Origin: Trichinella spiralis
Taxonomy: Eukaryota; Nematoda; Enoplea; Trichinellida; Trichinellidae
Reading direction: 5' to 3'
Length of the DNA: 30,909 bases
Assembly (NCBI GenBank): GCA_000181795.3
Contig: CM012953.1
Span: forward strand, 15,838,996 to 15,869,904
Shown: positions 22,069 to 30,909 of the stretch, in pieces
Layout of the letters: each line of letters begins with the position of its first letter
How positions within the stretch are numbered: position 1 is the first letter of the stretch
Translations under genes and position numbers: made by a program
The notes under the pieces: generated by a model
Databases searched by the model: none
What the model saw: the letters and a program-made list of their open reading frames with translations, nothing else
Told to the model about the DNA's origin: nothing

Positions 22069-25000
22069 ATGGCACCGTTGGTGAAAAAAGATTTCACCAT
22101 TGTAGATTATGTTATATTTGTTATATCTTTATTGATCCCCGCTGCCATTGGTATTTATTATGCTTGCGTTGGCAGTAGTCGAAAAACTGCCCGAGAAGTG
22201 CTGATTGGATCGTCGTAAGTGCAGATTAAAAAAATTAGGGGAATTTATTCAGAAATGAAATTTATGCAGAAAATTGGGCATTGTTCCCGTCGCTTTGGCT
22301 TTGATAGCAACATACATGTCTGCCATTTCTATTCTCGGCTTTCCGGTTGAAATTTATCAATATGGAACAATGATTCTTTGGTATGAAGTTGCTTATTTGA
22401 TTGTTTTTCCTTCGGTCGCTTTCATCTTTCTTCCCGTCATGTATCCCTTGAAGCTGACAAGCGTCTATGAGGTTACTCCATGTCACGCAATATTCGATAG
22501 TAATTATTTTATTTTTTTTTTAATATTTTCAGTATTTGGAATTACGTTTCAACAGAATTGTCCGTCGAATGGCGTCGTTGATTTTTTGCTTTCAAGTGGT
22601 AAATCGAAATAAAAAAATTACGAAAGTTTCACAATATATATATATATTTAAATAATAGAATCGCAGTTGTTGTAGTTTTTATATCTGGCAGTTGTACTGT
22701 ACGCTCCTGCATTGGCGTTGAGTTCGGTAACAGAACTTGGCATAGCTACGTCAATGCTAATAACTGGCTTGATTGCGACATTTTACACAACTCTGGGTGG
22801 AGGCAACGCGGTAGTCTGGACAAGCGCTTTGCAGATGTTGTTGATTGTATCCGGCGTTCTGGCGGTAATCATTGCTGGTTCGACTGAATTGGGCGGCATT
22901 GGGCATCTTTGGCAGTTAGCTGATCAAGGAAAGAGGATACAATTTTTCGACATTCGGGCTGATCCTCGAATCCGTCACTCGTTCTGGAGTGTCATTATTG
23001 GAGGTTCATTTACAATATTGACCTTGTTTTCGGTAAATCAGATGGGTGTGCAGCGCTATTTCACCATGCCAACTTTGAAAAGTGCCCAACTGATGCTGCT
23101 CTTCAACATCCCATTGAATGGATTTTTCATTTTTCTGTTCACTTTTGTGGGTCTAATCCTCTACGCTACTTACCAGTGGTGTGATCCACGTTTGTACGGT
23201 TTGATCGATAAAGCTGATCAAACTTTGCCATTCTACGTCATGAACAAATTATTCCACTTGACTGGCTTACCGGGGCTTTTTGTCAGCGCGTTGTACGGTG
23301 CTGGACTGAGGTAAAATAATTTTACATTCAGTACAGTAATTTTGTAAGCGTTCTGTTCATTTTTTTTTCTGTTCAAGCACGTTAGCCAGTGGATGCACTG
23401 CTTTGGCGACTGTTTTGCTGCAAGATATTGTAAAGCCGATTTATTTTACCATTCGTCAACAACAACTGCCAAATAGTCGATTGTTATTTGTTTCTAAATT
23501 TCTTTGTAATAATATTTTTAATAATCTGTTGATAATTTGTTCTTTATTTTATGTTTTTTGTGCAGCTTGTTCAATTGGACTGGCAATTATTGGTCTAGCT
23601 TTTGCTGTTGGTTCTCTGAAATCAACTATCATGCAGGTTGGTAAATTTTTAAGTTATTCACCTAATTGAAACAAAGCTACATTTTGTTTTATTTCTTTTT
23701 AATTTGATTACAATTTCGCAGATATCTCTGAGCATTTTTGGTATTGTCGGTGGTCCACTGCTTGGCGTGTTTATTGTCGGCATGTTTCTGCCTTTCTGCA
23801 ACTCAAAGGTTAGAAAATTACTTTAGTATGATATAAAGTAGTTCGATCTATTCAAATATCGAACATCGATTTTATAGGGAGCGATGGTTGGGTTAGTAAG
23901 CAGCTTGATCGTGACCTTGTGGATTGGTTTTGGGGCCATTTTTCATGGAGTTGTGCCTGTGCTTTTGCCCATGAATACTCTGGGTTGTACAAGCAACGTA
24001 ACAATAATGAATGTGACGTTGAATATGTCAAATTATAATGAAGTTTATTCCATTTATGGTGAAAGGTATGTTGGAAAGGTTCTTTTGTGAATTCAAAAGT
24101 TCAAAAGGGCTTCACAAAGCATATAAATAAGCTTTAGTACAGTGAAGTTCCGTTAAGCCGCGGTCATCGGGGACAAAAATTGGAACCGCAGCTTTACTTA
24201 CAATATTGATAAGCAGGTATGTTTTGGTCAACTGTATACATTGATCCACATATACAAAATCTACTTACTAATGCGTGAAAAATCGAAACGTCCGATACAA
24301 ATTTAGTTCTTTGGAAGCCAATTAGTTATTTTCATTTGCTTCTTAGCTTGGTAAAGGGCAGTTTTTGCTTTCCGCAACATCGTATGGGCTTGCTGCATCT
24401 TTACTTGTTCGTCTTGCTATTCATTATAGTCTGCTAAGACTTGCGCAGCCTTTATAGCCTCTATTATAATTTAACTTTTTAATGCATATATGCAGATTCC
24501 TGAGATTGATCAGCGTACTTTATAAGTGCCTTACAGCGTAACAGAAAAAATTACAACTGCATTAGTCAGCGACAAAGTGCTCCAGTTTACAAATCTTTTG
24601 CTTGCAGCTAGCTGTAGGGCAACTATTCCGTGTTGAGCCTGCTGAAAAGAATTTTCACAAACTTTTTATGAAAGTAAATTTTCCAAAAGGAAGCTACTGA
24701 AAAAATCAACCGATTTCATAGCGGCGACATTAAGTGTTTATAAAGTGGTAGTGGGGTCAATTTTAGCCCCTCCCCCTTGGTAATTCGAGGGTCAACAAAC
24801 GGCGGCGGGTTAACGGAACTTTAATAATATAGCATTGTAAAATATGTTTATTATGCAGTTGTCTGTTTATTACTTTTAGCGGTTCTTTGATTGAATTTTA
24901 CAAGATATCTTACCAGTATTACAGTTTTATTGGCGTTTTGGTAACCATAATTGTTGGAAGCATTGTCAGCGCTTGCACAGGTAATGTTTTTGTGCTATTA

Positions 25001-25161
25001 ATGGAAGATAAATTTATTTAATCGTTATTTTAGGGTTTTTGAAAGGTGAAAAGGTCGACCAACGTTTGATTTCTCCGATAACTCGACGACTGTGTCCTTG
25101 TTTTATAAAGTACTACGGAAATATTGAAGATTCAGCGATGGAGATGAAATCAGACAAATAA
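22069..25161 (+). CDS. SLC5A8-like: sodium-coupled monocarboxylate/multivitamin-type transporter (SLC5 family)
   Basis: Plasma-membrane Na+ symporter. Ten exons: 22069-22214, 22270-22471, 22533-22598, 22676-23310, 23378-23505, 23566-23636, 23722-23808, 23878-24065, 24880-24980, 25034-25161. All phases close, giving 583 aa (human SLC5A8 610). Landmarks of the SLC5A5/6/8/12 branch: [20 protein letters not shown] (first helix), [114 protein letters not shown] final loop has several N-x-T/S glycosylation sites (NVT, NVT, NMS), then a last helix and a short basic cytosolic tail. The exact substrate (monocarboxylate, vitamin, iodide or other) cannot be read. ATG 22069 is chosen because it follows a TTTTAG acceptor and matches family length; an in-frame Met at 21988 lies before that acceptor. 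Intron 8 carries a transposon remnant. Confidence 0.95.
24140..24827. mobile_element. degenerate pogo/Tigger-like DNA transposon remnant
   Basis: In the 814-bp intron 8 of the transporter. The left end CAGTGAAGTTCCGTTAAGCC follows TA. The right end, read inward on the minus strand, is TATTAAAGTTCCGTTAACCC. About 17 of 20 positions agree, as for diverged terminal inverted repeats. A CAGT-type end next to TA and the CCGTTAAGCCG core are typical of pogo/Tigger members of the Tc1-mariner superfamily. No intact transposase frame remains in the roughly 690 bp. It is clearly dead and old or a non-autonomous derivative. Confidence 0.6.
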
Positions 25162-27249
25162 TTCTGGACACTTAGGATTTTCTTATTGATAGAGGACATT
25201 TTCATTTAATTCATGATGTTCTATTCTACGTATTTTACGTTTCTTCAAAGACAATGCATTATAGAGTATTCCTTTAAAAATATACAGAGTTGTTATTTTT
25301 GAACTAAAAGTAATATAATGGTAATACATTTTTTCACAAATGATTATCAGTTCAAATGCTATCTCTTTAAAGATTATAACTGTTTATTTACTGATGTGTG
25401 CATCATATCTACCTCCTATCTATTTATTAAAGTAAATGCATTATGAATCACCTTGTATGTTGTACATGTATGATGATATAAATGGAATGGTCTCCAACTG
25501 TCCGCACTTATTTTCCCCCATTTTCTCTCATTGTCTGTTTTACGTTGAACACTAGTTGGTAGATAAATTGTGCAATTTCGTTAGTTTTTTGACGTTGATC
25601 TGTTATTGGATGATGGGTGTTTTATCAAAATCTGACCTTTGACGTTATTAACTTCATTAATTTATGATATAGGCCAAATTGTAGTGGTATTTTACATTAG
25701 TTTTGTAATAATATGTTACTTTTTCTTTAAAAAATTTTTACTTCTTTTACTATCTATTTATTTATTTTTTACTTTTTTTAAAGTAAAACGTATTCGTCTT
25801 TAAAGGGAATGCTTTTAATAGACTTCACAGTTTCTCATTTTACTTATTAAAGAAGATCATTATTTCAGGTGAAATAAAAGTGAAAGGGTTTTCAAAATTT
25901 ACCCTGATCAGCAAGCAATATTTCTCGTAAAAAATTCAATTTGGAATGGTATGGATGGATGTGGGTAGTAGTTCTTTCTCTAAACGTTTTTAATCGATTT
26001 TAATATTCTTGACCAAACAAAATCCGTTGCTTCAAAATGCATATTTAACTGAAAATTATGCCAAGCAAAATTTTATCATGTAGCTGTAAAAATTGTGCAA
26101 ACCGCCTGAAGCAATTGAATGCTACTTAAAAGAGCCATTTCTTTAGAAAGCAACTTACGAATTACATATTAGCTAAGAATATAATGTGATTTAGAGTCGT
26201 CAAAGTTGTTGCTTTTCATTGGCAATTAGTTTGCAAAACAGCCAGTATTTCGCTTTCTCTGAAGTAGCCACTTTTTTCTACTGAATCTGCTGCGCCATCT
26301 CATGGGAATATTCAAAAAAAAAACAACTACAGTCTCACTGTTCGCTGTATCTTTTTATTTGGAAACTGAAAATCTATTGTTATGTTAATCACTGAAATAG
26401 ATTTTTAAATTAAATAAAAAACACATGCAAATAAATTTTATGTTCTACGAAATGAAAGATATTATATGAATTCATTTTTATCAACAATATAAATTATATA
26501 TCAACATAAAAATCTGAATAAATAAAATTATTGCAGGCCTGTACTTTTTCTGTTCTTAATAAGCATTCTTAAGAAGAAACAACATTTGCAACTGAAATTG
26601 TACATCCATTGCAAAATCTCTCCGATAAAAAATATAAAATCCATCACTGAAAACCTTTTCGCAAATATCCTTCTGCATAATTATACGACCAAACTTACAG
26701 TTGATATATGCTGTCCGCTTCTCAATTACCAACAGCACAGAAATAAAAAAGTTGAAAAGTTTCAGATATGAACTTTGTACAGCATTTTCGAAGTCCTAAA
26801 TATGTGATCTATCAAAATTACTTTTTGAAATTTTTTCTCAACAATGATCCACCATATGCCTTCCACAACCAACATAACTAACCGATTTCCAACATTTTCA
26901 CCCTACCAAACACAACTTTCTGTATCTAATAAAACTATGATCAATGTAATTGCATTTATGAAAAGGAAAAACACTGAAGCTACAAAAGTAAACTTTCATG
27001 AGCATTTATTATAATTTATTATCCAGATATCTTCATTCTGATCAAAAGTTCATTCCAATCACTTGCAAAAACAACAATATTTTTGGGTTAAAATATTAAA
27101 ATTTAATTATTTATAAAAAACACAAAAGCTAGGCCTATTAAACAAGGCTTAGTCTAACCAATCATAGCCATAAGTGAAATAACATGCAAATTCAGCATGT
27201 GAAGATAAAAAAATGGGTGGAGTTAAGTTCAGTTAAGCTACATAAATTT
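25162..27249. other. convergent interval between SLC5 and LSm11
   Basis: 2.1 kb AT-rich. It contains the SLC5 3' UTR (ATTAAA near 25426 could serve) and the LSm11 3' UTR (minus-strand AATAAA at 27020-27015 and 27010-27005). A minus-strand 60-codon frame at 26738-26556 has mixed, non-repetitive composition (...FGRIIMQKDICEKVFSDGF...), but no homologue or splice partner is recognised. Confidence 0.5.
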
Positions 27250-27894
27250 CTATTCTTCACTTTTGCTACCACCCTCGTCCGCCAAACTAATCATCATAAT
27301 GCTGCTACCTCTTATAATCAGTTGCGGCAAGTGTCGCTTCACCAATTCCACATTTGAGCTTAACTTTTTGACACTTTCGTAGCGCATTCGATTTGGCACA
27401 GTGTCCAACGGAATTTTTGAACCTTTCACAAAAATGCGTACACATTTTCTGCGGTAATAAATTTCATCAACATTTTCCACAAATATATTCCAATGTTTGT
27501 CATATGCGACCAATATCCCGCACACTTCGCGTCTGAGACCTGTCTGTCCTCGGATTTTCAATTTCACTCGACGTCTTTCCCGCATCCAGCGATCCAACCG
27601 ATCAACAACTAATGCACTTTTCTTAGTTTGCAGTATTTGCAAATTGCGTTGCGGTAAAGCGACTTTTTCACATTTCTCTCCCAATGATGAGTCGTATGCT
27701 TTTAACAATTGAACAACTTTACCAAATTTTGATATCAAATTTTCTTCCCAAGCATTTAAACAAGAAAATGTCTGAACAAACGTTTGATCCGCAGCTTCTC
27801 TTGAAAAATATACCAGTGCTGTCTGAGCAACAAATCCAGGCAAAAAGATGTCTGTTTTCCTCTTCAGCGAATCTTTCTCAGCAGTAGACATCAT
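27250..27894 (-). CDS. LSM11: U7 snRNA-associated Sm-like protein LSm11
   Basis: LSm11 replaces SmD2 in the U7 snRNP ring, which cuts replication-dependent histone pre-mRNA 3' ends in the nucleus. One exon, 214 aa. Near the N-terminus TDIFLPGFVAQTALV resembles the short N-terminal motif of LSm11, which in other animals lies in the region that meets FLASH. The Sm1 part is RERRRVKLKIRGQTGLRR then GILVAYDKHWNIFVENVDEIY (about 105-146), matching human KERRRVKVHIR...GLRG and [21 protein letters not shown]. The Sm2 part, LPQLIIRGSSIMMISLADE (189-207), matches INQIFIRGENVLLVHLAQ. A 40-residue spacer between Sm1 and Sm2 is characteristic of LSm11; human LSm11 is longer (360 aa), mostly through its N-terminus and a longer spacer. 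ATG 27894 is preceded by an in-frame TAA and, 36 nt upstream, by a TTTAG acceptor. Confidence 0.92.
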   Translation of the reverse strand: MMSTAEKDSLKRKTDIFLPGFVAQTALVYFSREAADQTFVQTFSCLNAWEENLISKFGKVVQLLKAYDSSLGEKCEKVALPQRNLQILQTKKSALVVDRLDRWMRERRRVKLKIRGQTGLRREVCGILVAYDKHWNIFVENVDEIYYRRKCVRIFVKGSKIPLDTVPNRMRYESVKKLSSNVELVKRHLPQLIIRGSSIMMISLADEGGSKSEE

Positions 27895-29029
27895 ATTTAT
27901 AGCTTCTCTTTACAACGCGAGCTGGATTTCCTAAATTCGTGAATAACAAAATAAAAGCTATAATTAATGCAAATCATTCTTTTCATAATAACCAAATCAA
28001 TATTTTTCAACGCACAAACACGATGTCACAAAATGATATGCAGCATAAGCAACGAAATTCAAATAAAACATTGAAGACAACTCTAAATATTCCTCAAGTT
28101 TGTGAAAATATAACAGAATTTAAGAAATTGTTTCTGAAAAGAACTAACTTCACATTTCTCTAATGGAAATTTCATTTAAAATATTGGCCACCAAAAAAGC
28201 TCACAAGGCGAATTATAAATTATGCTCTCTTTCTCAATTTATTCGAATTAGATTATTTCATTTTTCAAACAAAATATTATAGAACAAACATACACAAAAC
28301 ACAACTACAACAAACTTACAACTAGGGCAAATTACATCACAAACAGAAGAGAATAACATGCAATCTAGAAAAATTCACAAACGTTTACAGAAATTTCAGG
28401 ATATAATTACATCAAACCAAAATTTTAGCTATTGAATATGCTTCAATCTAAAGAACTGAAACAAACGCCTTCCTTCTCAATGGCAATATATTGATTTTAA
28501 CGAAACCTAAATATTTGTCAACGGTGGTAGTTTTCTTTGATCTAAACTATCTTCATTTTCAGTCAATTACATAATTATCAATTAATATTAATAAAATCAA
28601 AGCACTACGGACAAATTGCCAATCTAATACAAAAAATGAGCAATTATGTAAAATATTGCACAACAGAAGAACACGTTAAAAATATCATGATAAATAAATA
28701 ATCTGGCAAACTTTTACAGTTTAATAATTATTCAAATTTTAAAATTAACTCGACAACCCATATTTACGAAAAACAAAATTGTTTTATAATAATAAAAATA
28801 AAGGTATAATGAAAATCAAGTATTATTTTGAAAAATTTACAATTTTATAATTTGAAAATGGTATTTCAGGTCTTGACATTATATTCATTGAGTCAAAGTT
28901 GGATTTTAATTGACTTTTAAATCTAATTGCAAAATATTACTTCAATAAAGTTGACAGCAAATGGAAAAATCCAACAGTGGTCTACTGATGCCCAGACTGA
29001 AACTAAAACTGAAAGGATCCGCAATTTTG
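27895..29029. other. LSm11 upstream region
   Basis: AT-rich. It contains the 36-nt leader and acceptor of LSm11 (27932-27931). No further gene is recognised. Confidence 0.5.
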
Positions 29030-29415
29030 TTACACAAGCAGGATTTCTCTACGAGCTTCTCTAGTATTTCTCACTACATGACAAATGACAAGATTAGTAT
29101 CCTGACCTACCTGTAGTTTTGTTCCTAGATTTTCAATGCTTTCTGTGAGTTCCACGACCATAATTAACTCTGTTCCGACCGGAAGCGGCGTCGTAGCACG
29201 CCCTAGGAATGGAGTGGGTATGCGATGACGCTTCGGGGTAGATCGCTTGTAAACATGGTTCCTGTACTCTACTGATTGGAATTTGACAACCGCGATGGAT
29301 AAGCAGCAAAATTTCTGCATGGGAATGCGAAGCTGCGTAGGCAGCGTGTAAGCTAAATACGCTGAAACCCGTTAAACGCATGGGCAAATCGGCAACAACA
29401 CCGGGAGTGTTGACA
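29030..29415 (-). other. GC-rich island, possible exon(s) of an unidentified gene
   Basis: Base composition jumps to near 45-50 % G+C against under 30 % on both sides. Two minus-strand frames are open through most of it. One covers about 29415-29133 (...FVNTPGVVADLPMRLTGF..., ending RKH). The other covers about 29365-29030 (...RSTPKRHRIPTPFLGRATT..., then PLPVGTELIMVVELTESIEN). A donor-like CAG/GTAGGT lies at about 29110. I recognise no family in either frame and cannot choose between them. It could be a real internal exon, a pseudo-exon or foreign DNA. Confidence 0.35.
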
Positions 29416-30489
29416 AAAAGTACGGAAGATTGATCGAAGAAAAAATATTATTATTAAAATGGTGACGTGATATTAAATTTTTTCACTGAAAAATAAATAG
29501 TTCATATTCTCACTTCGCCAGTCAAATGGTCTTAAAAACATCAGAATCATAAACAATCTAGTTGTTTAAACTGCATTTTCATAGCATTACCATGCATCAG
29601 CATTATTTTAAATAAATGCCAACAATTACTGCAAAATGATAAATTTGTATAAAATGCCATTTAGAAAATAGACATATTTCTTTACTGCAAGTATTCACAC
29701 CTGTGATTTCAGATAATCCAACTACGCATTGATTCCAGTGAATCAGTCGCAAATTAAAACTTAAAAAATAAGAATCTTCCAAATATTATTTAAAATTGCA
29801 TACCCTTAATTGTGAATAAAAACAGTTGCAAAATTAAATCTTTTCAACTTAATATTCCATTCACATTGAAAACACCTATTCTAATAAAAGAAGCATTTAT
29901 CTATAAGACGAATTTATGTGAAAAGATACAAATTGAAAAAATATTTAACAACACCATTTATATTAATGTTATTCTGAAACTTTCATAAGGCAAAATTAAA
30001 TACTATGACAAATACACAGATGTTCAGAAATTAATTATAAATTCTCATCGTAGAACTGACGCATTCACTGATATATACCATTATTCTTTTTCGCCTTTTC
30101 AAAAAAGTACAATTAACATGTGCGAAATCATTGACATGAACTTTTCATAATCAAAATCACAAAATTTGGATTAATACATAATTATCATGCGTTATTGCAC
30201 TTTCCAAATAAAAAAAAATTATTCAAATGGATAAACAAGTGATTATTAATTTTCATAACTAAAATTTTATCATTTTTATAAATACATTTATATGTTATTT
30301 AAGTAAATAATGTAGATGTTCAATATCTTTAAACAAAAACTTTTAAAGATCAGAAAAAACTTTAAAAGCAAAATTAGCTTATTTTAAAGTTTGAAATCAT
30401 ACGGATAACTATATGAAACAGTAATTAGTTTGCTCTGCTTGCTGCTTGCTTCAATTTGACTGCTTGTTGGTTGTTGCATTGCATGGAAA
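29416..30489. other. intergenic, upstream of the REEP-like gene
   Basis: AT-rich, nothing recognised. The REEP-like promoter should lie in its right part. Confidence 0.5.
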
Positions 30490-30909
30490 ATGGCCCAAAT
30501 ACTGCAAAATATTCGCAATGATATTTGGAATGTTATCGGTGATGAAAGCAGATTGGTTGGAAAACTGTTTGCTAAAATTGAACAAAAAACTGGCAAAAGT
30601 CGTTACCAAGCTGCGGTGATGTTAGCAATTGTGATTTTTGTGCTGTTGATATTTAGCCCTAATGCAGGATTGTTGTGCAATTGCATATGCATTGGTTATC
30701 CAGCAATGAAGACATTAATCGAGGTGGAATCAAATGAAAACGCCACTGTAAACAATGGAAGTTTTATTGGGTTATTTTTGGCTTCTTTCCACTTGTTGAT
30801 ATTTGCTGAATGCATATCCTTTATATACCATTATTGGACGCTGAATGCATTTCTTTGTTGGCTTTTCACCTCAAGCTGCCATGGAGCTGCCACATTGTAT
30901 GAAAAATTT
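30490..30909 (+). CDS. REEP5-like: REEP5/DP1/Yop1-like ER-shaping protein, partial (3' end beyond window)
   Basis: The frame is open from ATG 30490 for 140 codons to the window edge with no stop. The start aligns with REEP5: LVGKLFAKIEQKTGKSRYQA versus LLAKLEAKTGVNRSF, then a hydrophobic hairpin ending SPNAGLLCNCICIGYPAMKT (REEP5 [20 protein letters not shown]). A second hydrophobic hairpin follows, then SCHGAATLYEKF (REEP5 SNGAELLYKRI). These proteins wedge into the ER membrane with reticulon-like hairpins and bend it into tubules. The link between the hairpins (ESNENATVNNGSFIGLF) lacks the usual QWLTYWV block, so this copy is divergent. It has no introns in the visible part. Confidence 0.85.
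   Translation, partial: MAQILQNIRNDIWNVIGDESRLVGKLFAKIEQKTGKSRYQAAVMLAIVIFVLLIFSPNAGLLCNCICIGYPAMKTLIEVESNENATVNNGSFIGLFLASFHLLIFAECISFIYHYWTLNAFLCWLFTSSCHGAATLYEKF

Noticed and set aside
26556-26738. Minus-strand 60-codon frame in the SLC5-LSm11 interval
   Set aside because: Composition is protein-like, but no upstream exon, family or poly(A) signal supports it; it is kept only as a remark.
29133-29387. Ankyrin-like repeat in the GC-rich island (SLHAAYAASHSHAEILLLIHRG)
   Set aside because: Only one loosely similar stretch, no second repeat, and a competing open frame over the same bases.
1-30909. tRNA, rRNA or CRISPR-like arrays
   Set aside because: None was seen by eye. A covariance-model scan could not be run here.

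Overview
This window is AT-rich animal DNA (by eye about 70 % A+T). Its genes are cut into small exons by GT-AG introns, most only 45-110 nt long. Splice phases close exactly in every multi-exon gene rebuilt here. The gene set (USP37-like deubiquitinase, class I PITP, XLF/NHEJ1, LSm11, SLC5 transporter, REEP5-like protein) is metazoan. The tiny introns, the 3' splice acceptors placed just before several start codons (as in spliced-leader trans-splicing) and the AT bias suggest a nematode, perhaps a clade I (Trichinella/mermithid-like) lineage. This taxonomic call is inference.

Layout. 1-4634 is a decayed tandem array. On the minus strand it reads: repeat U (4634-4157), an intact lysine-rich membrane-anchored protein gene called K here (3534-1933), a dead copy of an XLF gene (about 1759-1012), a second U (1004-527), and the last codons of a second K (about 522-467) with its 3' flank. 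6253-7704 (+) is a small secreted cysteine-rich protein. 8033-9771 (-) is the apparently intact XLF/NHEJ1 homologue, preceded by a third copy of the K 3'-flank sequence (9785-9965). 10307-12083 (-) is a complete phosphatidylinositol transfer protein. 14611-18589 (-) is a 17-exon USP37-type ubiquitin hydrolase. 22069-25161 (+) is a 10-exon sodium-coupled solute transporter of the SLC5A5/6/8/12 group, with a degenerate pogo/Tigger-like DNA transposon in one intron. 27250-27894 (-) is a single-exon LSm11 (U7 snRNP). 30490 to the right edge (+) is the start of a REEP5/DP1/Yop1-type ER-shaping protein. The spaces between hold little that can be recognised, apart from a GC-rich inverted repeat (13387-13418) and a GC-rich, possibly exonic island (29030-29415).

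The genes do not form one pathway. They are mostly separate housekeeping genes plus two apparently lineage-restricted genes (K and the cysteine-rich secreted protein). The strongest points of interest are the highly divergent XLF gene with a Ku-binding-like basic tail, the repeated duplication of a K-XLF block that left XLF and K corpses, a hairpin in repeat U whose two copies differ by a compensatory base-pair change, and a U7-specific LSm11 gene in what looks like a nematode.
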